Positions 49,714 through 59,859 of a DNA stretch of 64,000 nucleotides are shown here, one piece after another. Both the position numbers and the translations under genes were made by a program. The DNA is from Meconema thalassinum (Eukaryota; Arthropoda; Insecta; Orthoptera; Tettigoniidae): positions 466,452,693-466,516,692 of the forward strand of contig OX336392.1 in assembly GCA_946902985.2 (NCBI GenBank), in the 5' to 3' direction. The notes under the pieces were generated by a model. It did not search any database, was not told the DNA's origin, and saw only the letters and a program-made list of their open reading frames with translations. Positions within the stretch are counted from its first letter, which is position 1. Each line of letters opens with the position of its first letter.

Positions 49714-50033
49714 CCCGTCTATATATCTTAAAGAGGCGGGGGCGGGTAAGAAGGGACCCCGCACTACGCATTCCCTTTCTCCAAAAAAGGGGAAGCCATC
49801 CGCGCCCACACCTGCGGATGCTTCTGCGCCTGGGGACGTTTCGGTCCCCAGATCTACGCGCTCCCCACGGAGTTCCCCCCGCCGCCGAACTGCGTCTAGG
49901 AAATTTTCCACCGAGTCGAGTCACTCCATGACCTCGCCTGAAGACATGGAGATTATAGTCGACGTAGTGGATGATGATCCTCCAGAGTCTAAGTTGTAGC
50001 TTGCTGCTCCAACTTATTCCCTAAGTCCACACA

Positions 50034-53000
50034 ATGGCACTATTACAGTGGAATTGTAACAGTTATGACAGGCATTTGAAAGAGCTCCGTCAGCTTATTG
50101 CCCACTACGCAGCGAGTATAGTCTGCCTACAGGAAACGAACCTCAGGCCTGATCACGAGACTGTTCTGAGAGGTTTCCGACTATACTCTAAAGAGCGACA
50201 AGACGCCGCCCGGGCTTCCGGGGGCGTTTGTACCTTCGTTCGCTCTGACTGCTATAGTGAGGAGTTTCCACTCGACACTCCTCTGGAAGCTATTGCAGTT
50301 CGCGTGTCCTTGCCTGCTATGACAACTGTATGTAACGTGTACCTTCCACCGAACCAGCCCCTTGATATTAATGACGTCTTTGATCTTGTTGATCAACTTC
50401 CAGTCCCTTTCCTACTCGTGGGTGATTTCAACTCTCATCACCCCCACTGGGGATCACCATCTTCCTGCCCCAGAGGAAGGGACGTGGAGGGCTTAATTCA
50501 AGGGATGGATTTATGTCTATTAAATACAGGGGAAGCTACACATTTTAGCTTAGCGCACGGCACGTACTCACACATTGACCTGAGTGTGTGTAGCCGTGCG
50601 CTGGCCCCCCTATTTGGTTGGAATGTACACGACGACCTCTGTGACAGTGACCATTTCCCGATCGTTCTTACACTTCTGAACCAGAAGCTCGTGGAGTTCC
50701 CCAGTCGTTGGATGCTTAAGCGGGCAAATTTGCCCTCGTTTCAAGAACGAGCTGTGTTCATTGATCTTGGTTGCAGGAGCGTCGATGACGAGGTACAGCA
50801 CATCACTGATGTGCTTCTGATGTGCTTCTTGCTGCCGCCGAAGAGTTCATTCCATCCTTTTCTGAGACTCCTCGTCGCAAGCTCGTCCCTTGGTGGACAG
50901 AGGATATTGCAGCGGCAATAAGAGACCGTCGTCGTGCTCGTAAGCACTACCGTCGGCGTCCAACCATGGCCAATTTGGTGGCGTTTAAGAAATTTCGTGC
51001 CAAGGCACGGATTCTTATTCGCCAGAGTAAGAAACAATCCTGGGAACGGTATGTGTCTTCGATTACGGCACATACCCCCTCCTCTCAAGTGTGGACTAAA
51101 CTAAGACGCATTTCCGGAATTCAGACATCTTCTGCTGTACCGCGATTTTCCATTGATAATGAATTGGTTACAGATCCTTATCGCGTTGCAAACCATCTCG
51201 CCTCGTATTTTGCGGATATATCCGGTTCCGATAACTATGACCCTGCTTTCGTGGCCCTGAAGCGCGAAGCGGATAGGTTCCATCTTCGGTTGGTTGGTTG
51301 GTTCCTTAGTTTAGGGGCTGCGACAACGCGGTCATGTAGCCCCGTGTACTTTGGGTGTGTGTAGAATCTGTCTGATAACCGGTGTTAATTGTGATGACTG
51401 TATTAGTGTGTGTATCTGTTTTTTAATTCAAGTAGAGACTGCAACATTGAATTTTCAAATAGTTCCTACTTTTGCCGCCAAACGCCACCGTCAACGACTA
51501 CTAGGCCTAGTTCAGAACTAGCTACTAGACGCCACCGCAGTCGGCTCTTGGCAACGAACGTAGCAACCTAAGAGCGTTGTTTACATCCTTAACCTATCCA
51601 ATTTAGTTTCACACAGGTGTAATTAGTGGAAAGATCTTTAACATGCCATAAATCTATGAAATGGGACCGCCGGCTTTACTTCCCCTCCGAAGGAAGGCAT
51701 ACTGAGGGATTTTTAACGCTCTTAAAAAATCCGACGGCTTCGGCCGGGTTTGAACCCGCTATCTTGGGTTCCATCTTCGTTTTGCTTCCCGCGCTTCGGA
51801 GGAGTACAACGTGCCCTTTACGGAGTGGGAACTCCGCGGAGCGCTGGCGCTCTGCAGGGACACGTCTCCTGGCACAGATAATATTCACAACCAGATGCTT
51901 AAACACCTTAACGATGAGAGCATTCGTTAATTGCTCAGGGTGTTTAATCGTATCTGGTTGGAGGTGTGTTTCCAGCGCAGTGGCAGGAAGGTATCATTAT
52001 ACCTATCCTGATGCCCGATAAGGATCCCAAATTGACAGGGAGTTACAGACCTATTTGTCTCACTAACGGTCTGTGCAAGCTCTTTGAGAGGATGGTCAAT
52101 CGGCGCCTAGTGTGGGTCCTGGAGAAACGGGGACTCCTGTCTGAATACCAGTGTGGTTTCAGGGCGTCTCGGTGTACCAACGACCATCTGGTACGCCTGG
52201 AGACCGCCATACAGGACGCTTTTCTCCGGAGACAGCACCTAGTCGCTGTTTTCTTTGATCTCGAGAAGGCCTATGACACCACATGGCGTTACGGCATCCT
52301 CTCTACCCTGCATCAATGGAAATTCCGAGGTAACTTGCCGGTTTTTATTGCGAATTTTCTGTCCCTTCGCCTGGTCCGTGTCCGAATAGGGGGGACATAT
52401 TCGCAATATCATATACAGGAAAACGGAGTCCCACAGGGATCGGTGCTTAGCGTAACATTATTTGCGATTGCCATAAACGGTATAGTCGCTGCTGCTGGTC
52501 CAGCAGTGGTACCGTCGCTATATGTAGACGACTTCGCTCTACATTATAGTGCGCATAATATGGCGGTCGCTGAACGACAGCTACAACAAGCTATTCGGAG
52601 AGTGGAACGCTGGACACTAGAGCATGGCTTTCGATTCTCTACCGCTAAGTCCTCGGTTGTCCATTTCTGCCGAAAGCGCACTCTCTATCCTGATCCTGAG
52701 CTTTATCTGGGCGATGTAGCTTTGCCGGTCGTTGCTGCGTACCGGTTCCTTGGGCTCCTTTTCGATCAGAAATTGACGTGGGAGCCACACGTGTGGTGTT
52801 TGAAAACTACCTGTGCTAAGAAACTCAACATGTTGCGGTTTCTTAGCGGCACATCATGGGGGGCGGACCGCGCGGTGCTCCTACGCTTTTATAAGGCTCT
52901 GATTTTATCTCGATTGGATTATGGCAGTGTAGCATATGGTTCGGCCCGTAAGTCAGTGCATGTTAAACTGGACAGTGTCCACCACGGCGGTGTGAGGCTG

Positions 53001-54212
53001 GCGACGGGTGCCTTTCGGACGAGCCCAGTCGTCAGCTTGCTCGCCGAGGCTGGCGTACCTCCTTTACACCTGAGGCGCCATCAAGTACTGCTGACCTATG
53101 CTGCAACAATTCGACAGATGCCCCTTCATCCAAGCTATCCATGTTTGTTTTCCAATCCGAATCGCCGGCTGTATGATGCGCTCGCCCGAGCCACTCGGCC
53201 GGCGGTGATTCGCTTGGATGACTTATACCGTCAGTTCCGATTTCCTTGTGTCTCCTGTATCGTCAGAGTACCTAGCAAGGCCCCTCCGTGGATGGTCTCT
53301 CGCCCTGATATCATCCTGGATCTGCACACCGGCCCCAAGTCGGACACGGACTCCTCCGTCCATCGGAGGCGGTTCCAGTCCGTGGTGACACAGTATCCGG
53401 GATCAGGGCTTGTATTCACGGACGGTTCGAGGTTAAACGAGAAAGTAGGCTGTGCATTTGTGGTTGAGGATCGTCGGTTTCTCTTTTCACTTCCCGAGGC
53501 CTGTAGCGTGTACACTGCGGAGCTCTATGCCATCTTAGAGGCTCTGCGGTACACGTTATCAGACGATCACCAGCACTTTCTTGTGTGTACTGACTCTCTG
53601 AGTGCGCTGCAGGCGATCGATGTGTTTTTCCCGAAACACCCGTTGGTCCAGCGTGTGCACGACCAGCTCGTCAGTTCGCGTAACGCTGGAACCGGGGTGA
53701 CCTTTGTGTGGCTTCCTAGCCACATGGGTATTGCGAGAAACGAGCTTGCTGATCAGGCGGCGAGAGAGGCAGTCGCACTGCCCTCGCTACCGTATAAGGT
53801 GCCTGCTAGTGATGTGCGCTCTCAGTTGCGGCATTCGATCCTGTCGCATTGGGAGGAGGCATGGCGTGCCACGCCTCCACCCAACAAACTGAGAGGCATC
53901 AAGGAGACAACGAAGGTGTGGAAATCTTCCTTCCGATCTCTCCGGAAGGAAGCTGTGGTACTCTGTCGACTCCGGATCGGCCATGGGATTGCTACACACT
54001 CCCACTTGCTAAAGAGAGAAGATCCTCCTGTGTGTACTTGCGGCGCCCACCTAACCGTGGCACACCTTCTCTTGGAGTGTGTGGATCTGGCCGATCTACG
54101 AGGGACTCTTAAACTGCCTAATACCCTCTCCCTTATTCTCCGTGATGACGGGTCGTCAGCTGACCTCGTCATCCGGTTCATGAGGGAGAGTGGTTACTTT
54201 TTTAAGTTTTAA
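50034..54212 (+). pseudogene. LINE C1 ORF2: endonuclease, RT and RNase H, interrupted
   Basis: APE endonuclease: LLQWNCNSYDRH, VCLQETNL, LLVGDFNSHHPHWG, YSHIDLSVCS and DSDHFPIV (50034-50700). RT: SYRPICLTNGLCKLFERM, FFDLEKAYDTTW, GVPQGSVLS and YVDDFALHY (51966-52560). RNase H: VFTDGSRLN, YTAELYAILEAL, VCTDSLSALQ and LPSHMGIARNELAD (53400-53760), then a C-terminal VCTCGAHLTVAHLLLEC. Lesions: an 11-bp tandem duplication at 50807-50828 (frameshift), a 478-bp SINE at 51289-51766, a stop near 51929 and a 1-nt deletion near 51961. From 51966 to the stop at 54210-54212 the frame is open. Confidence 0.93.
51289..51766 (-). mobile_element. 478-bp tRNA-derived-type SINE (minus) inside LINE C1 ORF2
   Basis: Flanked by a perfect 13-bp duplication ggttccatcttcg (51276-51288, 51767-51779). 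Read on the minus strand it begins with a box B-like gcgggttcaaacccggcc, contains ggcatgttaaagatc (compare ggcatgtcaaagacc in the SINE at 9438), and ends in a (ccaa)n-type tail at the left end. A 5' truncation of the tRNA part is possible, because box A is not evident. Confidence 0.82.
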
Positions 54213-54517
54213 TGTGTAGTTACGACTTTTAATTGTGGTTAAATCTGTTTTATGATTTTTATTGTGTTATGTATTGTATTGTTCACTATGCCTTATTTGT
54301 TTTATCCTTTTTTACCATCCGCCTTTTATTCCTTTTTATTCAAATAAGGCATAATTTTTGGGGCTCACTGTCTGTTTTATAAACACCATTTTCGCTTCAT
54401 CCATGGCACTGAGTTGTTTTTATCTACATCCTTTCATTTCACGCCATTTCATTTCATTGGGGGCCGATAACCTCGATGTTAGGCCCCTTAAAACAACAAT
54501 TATCATAATCATCATCA
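54213..54517 (+). promoter_or_regulatory. LINE C1 3' UTR with terminal hairpin and atc tail
   Basis: The hairpin at 54460-54487 has outer stem GGGGCC/GGCCCC, inner stem TAAC/GTTA, a 2-nt GA bulge and a 6-nt loop. It is followed by ttaaaacaacaatt and (atc)n up to the TSD. Only the loop differs (ctcgat versus ctagat) from the 735-bp retroposon. A ggggctcac, the retroposon's starting motif, also occurs at 54360-54368. This end is presumably recognised by ORF2 for target-primed reverse transcription. Confidence 0.85.
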
Positions 54518-54528
54518 TTTATTTTTGG

Positions 54529-55034
54529 TCATCCACCCAGGTGGTGACCATGTCCAGATTGTCTTGATTGCGAGTGCTATGAGTTTTTGGTGCTTCGTTT
54601 CTTGGTGCCTTTTTAGTGTGTTCGATTTCTATTATTTGTAGTTGTACCTGTATGTTGGTTTTGTAAATTTTACTTAATTTGCTGTTAGTTAACATTGTTG
54701 TTATAATTATTGTTTGGTATTTGATTTGAGGCTCCGTTGCGGTTATTTATTTAATGTTTGCACTGGTTTGAATTGAGTTGTGTTTCTCTGCTTGAGTTCT
54801 ATGCCAGACTTTCCTCGGGCCTCTCCCTGCCACGTGTAGTTTGGTGTGTTTTTCGCGTGTCTTTGGTTTGGCTGTGTTCATGCCACCCCGGAAGAGTTTT
54901 TCTCCGGGCAGGCATGACTCACTGCCTCACTTGTTTGTTGATTGGCTTGTTTGTGTTCTGGTGGTTATCATCCCATGTTGTGAACGTGTTTAGTGAATCT
55001 TGGTGGTAGTAGGTAATTGTAGTTTATAGTTAAT
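54529..55034 (-). other. Presumed 3' UTR of the Jockey-type LINE
   Basis: Lies between the C1 target site and the end of the Jockey ORF2 (minus sense). No ORF. Before C1 inserted it was contiguous with 47917. I could not identify the element's 3' end or poly(A) tail. Confidence 0.45.
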
Positions 55035-58000
55035 CTGGGTTACTGAGTATCTCTCGGAGAATCAGCATGTGCTTGGGTCGTCTTTTCCTCGAGTTTCGAC
55101 GGTCCGGCTCATACCTTCCGAGAGCTCTTATGTACGGGTTTGTGTTGTTTCGTGCTTTGTTGTATAGGTTATTTGTTAGTTTAATTGCATAGTCCAATAT
55201 GTACGGTGTCTTCGTTATTTTGTGTAGTCGTACAATTGGAACTGAGTAGTCTTTTACTGCCTGATGCAGAAGCCAGTTTTGTATGTAGCTTTTGTATGTG
55301 TGTTTTAGGTATGAATCCTATTGCCGGTATTGCGTAAGTTAGTATGGGTCTAATGAGAGATGTGTATATTGTTTTGATTTTTTTTTTTTGTGATAGTGAG
55401 TTTTTCCTGTGTATGAGTGGGTATAGCGCTAGAATGTGCTTCTTGGCTCGTGCTATTGTGTTCTTGTTATGTTGCAGTAGTGTGAGCCTTGTCTAGAGTT
55501 ACACCCAGGTATTTGTGGTGCGTTACCCATTCTATGTTCCTGTTGAAGAGAGTTAATTGTTGTTGTGGATGTTTGTGTTTCCAAGTGAAGTGTATTGCTT
55601 TTGTTTTTTGGGTGTTTACTTGTATTTTCCACTGGGTGAGCCATTGTTGCAGTTCTGTGAGATGTTCCTGTATTCTTGTGTATGCTGTCTCAGGGTTTCT
55701 CGTAGTGGTTAGTATTGCAATGTCGTCTGCAAATATGGCTGTTTGCGTGTTGTTTTTGAGTGGCATGTCATTTATGTAGTGTGTGAACAGGATCGGGCCC
55801 AGGATACTCCCTTGTGGGACGCCTGCTTTTATTGTTTTAATGTCTGATTTAATGCCATTTACTGATGTGTAAAATGTGCGATTCTTTAGGTACTTGTGTA
55901 TAATTTTTGTGTATGTTGGATGTAGGTTTATTCGTGCGAGTTTATGTATGAGGTAGGTGTGATGAACTCTGTCGAAGGCTTGCGTGTAATCTAGGAATAT
56001 CGCAACAGTGCCTTGGTTGTGTTGAAAGCCTTGTGTTATTTGCTCTGTGACTCGGAGTAATTGTTGTGTAGTGGAGTGTGCCTTCTTAAACCCGAACTGT
56101 TCATGTATTGAGTAGTCGTGAATGTGCCTCTGTATTCTATTGTGTAGAATTCTCTCGAAGAGTTTCGAGAGCATGCTTAGTAGACTAATTGGTCTGTAGT
56201 TGCTGGAGTTTTTAGTACCTTTTCCTGGTTTGTGGAAGCAAACTACCTTTGCTAGTTTCCAATTGTTGGGATAGTGCTCTAGTTTGATAATCGCATTAAA
56301 TAGTCTTGTTATGAATTCTATTGCCTTTATGTTTAGTTTTTTGAGTAGTAAATTGGGAATGTCATCATCTCCGGGAGCTGTATTGTTACGTAGGTTTTTG
56401 ATATTGTTGGCGACTTCCTCTGTTGTGATGGGAGGTACTGCTGAGTGAGTTGCAGTGAGTAGGTAGTTTTTGACGTGTTCAGTTATCTGTGCGTCATGTA
56501 CTGGATCATTTAGGTGGTTGTTGGGTTTAAATTGCTCTTTTAGGGTATCTGCCAGTAGGTTTGCTTTGTCCTTGTTTGAAGTGACAACGTCCCCATTTGG
56601 TTTTGTTAATGGTGGGATTGCTATTTCAGTTTTAGTGAGTTTTTTAGTGGTGTGCCAGAGTGAGTTATTATTTATTTTTAGGTTCTTGAGTTTTTCCTCC
56701 CATTCTTTGTTCCTGTGTTTTATGATTTCTTTTTTAGTTTTGGCGTGTAGTCTGTTGAATATGATTTTGTCTGGAAGTAGGTTTGATTGTTGGTATTTCC
56801 TTCTAGCTGCGTTCTTCTGTTTTATTAGGTCTTGCAGCTCTGGTGTTATTGATTGAGATATTGTTGCCTCTTTGGGAATGGTGCTAGCCCTTGCGGCTGC
56901 AACTAGTGTATTGGTGAAGGCTTGTATTGTTGTATCTAATTGTTGAGTGTTGCTTATTTCGTTGTTGATGATGCGTGGAAGTAGTATTTCAATTTGTTCG
57001 TTGTATTGTTCCCAGGCTATTCTCTTTGTATTTATGAGTTTGTGTGTGTTTAGGTAATTTATGTTTGCACCCACTTCTATGAGCACTGGTTCATGGTCTG
57101 ATCTGATTGCGTGAATGGTGTCTATTTTAATGTTGTATCTGATGTTCATAATGAGTGCGATATCAAGAATATCTCCTGTGATCGTGTCGTGTCTCTTGGT
57201 GTAGTGCGTGAATTCAGTAGGTGCTATTATGAAATAGTCGTTTTTTAGGTTGTGTGCATTTAATTTGTTTCCATTGTTGTTTGTTACTACTGAATTCCAG
57301 TTTGGGTGCTTGCAATTTAAGTCCCCTGCAATAATAACATGTTGGTAGTCCAGTAGCATGTCAATGTCTGTATCCCCCAGGGGCTCACATCTTGTGGGCG
57401 TGGGTTGGCGACCACGGGGCCCCAGCTGAGTCCGGCATTGCTTCCACTTACTTGTGCCGGGCTCCTCTCTGTCTTCTTTCCTGTCGACCTCACTTGGTCA
57501 ACTCTTGTTCTCTTCTGACCCCGATGGTATTAGGGTATCCGAGGCCTAGGGAGTCTCTTCCTTTCCCGCCTTAATTGGCCCTTGTCTCATCTTTTCTGAT
57601 TCCCTCCTTCTGCGAGGGGTCAGCCTTCTTTTTCTTTTCATGTTATCTCCTGCCTTCTGCTTAAGGCCCTCAAGGAGGCTGGGTGTATGTAGCCCCACCA
57701 CTTTTGGTGCACCCTAGATAATGCTACACCCTCAGGGGCTCATGGCTGGTGAGTTCGGGAGTTGGCGACCCCGAGGGATTCCTGAGCTGGGTCCGTTTTC
57801 CCCTTTTGTCTCTTCCCTTTGGAGCGGACCCTCTCCTCTTTCACTTTCCTATATGCCTTTCATGGCTCTCCTTCCTTCCAAGTCCCTCAATCCGCCTTCT
57901 CCGAGGGTTGAGGGCATTTATTTTCCTTCTGTCCTTTTATTTGCCTTATTCTCCTTTAGTTTTGCATTTCTTCTTCTAGTATGTAGGTAAGTAGTTAGTT

Positions 58001-58475
58001 TTAGTTTTAAGTTCGCTTTTCATTTTCATCTTCACGATCACCCAAATCATCAGGGGCCGATAATCTAGATGTTAGGCCCCTTAAAACAACAATTATCATC
58101 ATCATCATCAATGTCTGTAGTGTATAGTTTCTGCTTAGGGGGTTTGTAGACGGATATTATTGTATGTTGCTGCAGTTTTATGTCTATTTGTATTGCTGTT
58201 GCTTCGATTGTGCGTGTGGCCGGTAGTAAGATTTCGTTATGTGGAATTTTATTTTTAATTGCTATGAGTGTTCCTCCCCACCCGTCTTGTCTGTCTGTGC
58301 GGTAAATGTTGTAATTGGGTATTGTGAATTTTTTGTTCGGTTCTAAGTGTGTTTCCTGTAGTAGCATTATGTCTATATTGTGTGTTTTCATGTATTCCCT
58401 AAGTTCAGTGCGTGTGGCGACGTCACCTAGTCCTTCGGCATTCCATATGGATATTTTCAGTGGTTTTTTATCCAT
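55035..58475 (-). pseudogene. Jockey-type ORF2 (endonuclease, RT), split by a retroposon
   Basis: Starts at 58475 (MDKKPLKISIWNAEGLGD). Endonuclease: IMLLQETHLEP and VIIAGDLNCKHPNW across the insertion, then IRSDHEPVLIE. RT: KLAKVVCFHKPGKGTKNSSN, NYRPISLLSMLSKLFERIL, IFLDYTQAFDRVHH, GVPQGSILGPILF and TAIFADDIAIL. No RNase H, consistent with Jockey. The open frame 55467-57359 ends by a frameshift near 55465. A continuing frame reaches about 55035 (SLIRPILTYAIPAIGF). Its start overlaps the ORF1 stop in ATGGATAA (8 nt), suggesting coupled translation. The only other gross lesion is the retroposon at 57373-58107. Confidence 0.92.
57373..58107 (+). mobile_element. 735-bp-class retroposon, copy 6 (12-bp TSD)
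   Basis: Full-length copy inserted antisense in the Jockey ORF2 endonuclease domain. The duplication tcaatgtctgta flanks it (57361-57372, 58108-58119). Removing one TSD copy and the insert restores continuity of the endonuclease region. Confidence 0.95.
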
Positions 58476-59324
58476 TATGATTGAAGGATAGTGTGATTAA
58501 TGCTTGTGCCATGTCTGTAAGTAGGTTGCTAAATGAGGTTAATGCTGCTAGTATGTCAGTTGTTAGTTTCTTTAATGAGTGCTTTAGCTGTGTGAGTATT
58601 ATCTGTAAGATGTGAGGCAAGTCATTGTTAATGTGTTGCGTAAGGAACGATAGACCTTGTGGGTTTATTGATTCATTGTTGTCTTGTTTGTTGCCGCTTG
58701 TGTTTCCGGCTGGTCTGCTTGATCTTGGCTTGCTTGGTAGTGGCTGTTTGCTCGCTTGGGTCGCTCTGTTTTTCTGTGTTTGTTCGCAGTGCATTGTTGC
58801 AGCTTTGTGTTCTCTTGCTATGTTCTCTGCGTGGCTTTGGTGAGAGAGATTGTCTCCTCCTAGTAGGAGATAAGGATTTGCTTGTAGAGGCTTTGTGAGT
58901 GTTTGGTGCTGAGTTATGTGCGATTTCTGGGAAGTCATTGTTGTAGTTTTCATTGTTGCTTTGGTGGTCTGCTAGAGCTGCGAAGCTGTTAGCCCAGCAG
59001 TTTTCTGAACTTTTAGGTGTGCTTTTTGGTGCTGTGTTTGTTGTTTTACTTTTGGCCTGAGTTGTGGATTGTTGCTTGTTAGCTTCTGATTTTTCGCTTT
59101 GTTGTATTGGTATTCTTTTGGAGAGTCTTGCAAGTGTTTCTAGATAAGTCGGGCATTCCTTGTGGGTTGCAGGGTGGTTACCTTTGCAGTTTGCGCATTT
59201 TAAGTCTTTTGCCTTTGTGAGTGTGCATTCCCTAGGTCTATGCGGGCCTGCGTATTTGACTCATTGGGTTTCCAGGTGGCAGTGTGTCATTAGGTGTCCA
59301 AAGCCTTGGCATTTGAAACATTGC
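58468..59324 (-). pseudogene. Jockey-type ORF1 (Gag-like), 5'-interrupted
   Basis: The minus-strand sequence from 59324 reads CFKCQGFGHLMTHCH (knuckle 1), a stop, then LKCANCKGNHPATHKEC (knuckle 2), a Ser/Thr/Lys-rich linker, and FAALADHQSNN. A frame change near 58950 leads into the 58468-58953 frame, ending in a Leu-rich LTTDILAALTSFSNLLTDMA tail. Its stop overlaps the ORF2 start. The N-terminal half is missing because a retroposon head and LINE C2 interrupt it at 59325. Confidence 0.8.
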
Positions 59325-59348
59325 TTCCCCCCAGGGGCTCACATCTAG
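59325..59348 (+). mobile_element. 24-bp head fragment of a 735-bp-class retroposon
   Basis: ccccaggggctcacatctagt lies between the Jockey ORF1 and the exact 5' end of LINE C2. It is best explained by C2 having inserted into a retroposon copy. The rest of that copy should lie beyond the 3' end of C2, outside the window. Confidence 0.8.
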
Positions 59349-59859
59349 TTCCCCCTGTGGGTCGGGGGTTTAGAATACACCCACGGTATCCCCTGCCTGT
59401 CGTAAGAGGCGACTAAAAGGGGCGACCTTGGCTATACTTTAAGGACTCCGCGTTGTTTTGTGAATTGGACCCCCAGTGGGTGGGAGGAAGCGAATACATC
59501 CACGGTACTCCCTGCCAGTCGTAAAAGGCGACTAAAAGGGCTTCTCGGAACGGTCCCCTTTCGAGGGTTTGACAGTCAGCTCTAAAAGACATACACCCGT
59601 GCGGTATAACTCTCATTAGGTTACATCGCACTTCTTTCCGTCACTGCTTTCAGGGTCTGGCAACCAAAATTTCTATATGTGCGTGCTGTTAGGGGATGGG
59701 CCACTTACGCTAGCGACTACGCTCGAAAGCCTGTTCCGGTCTTGGCCGCGCCGACAGGTGGGTGTGCCATGTACCCGTTCAATAGTATCCGCCTGACTAC
59801 GCAGGTCCCCGCACAGCCGAATGTCTGAGCTGTAAAATCCAGTATATGCCAAGGGGTAC

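Larger units (their letters stand above)
47929..54517 (+). mobile_element. Full-length I-type non-LTR retrotransposon C1
   Basis: 6589 bp, bounded by the perfect 11-bp duplication tttatttttgg (47918-47928, 54518-54528). It has a 5' UTR with two tandem monomers, ORF1 (Gag) and ORF2 (endonuclease, RT, RNase H), and a 3' end consisting of a hairpin and atc tail with no poly(A). RNase H in ORF2 plus a CCHC ORF1 places it in the I group of LINEs (I/LOA/R1-like). ORF2 is disabled by an 11-bp duplication, a stop, a 1-nt deletion and a SINE insertion. Confidence 0.94.
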
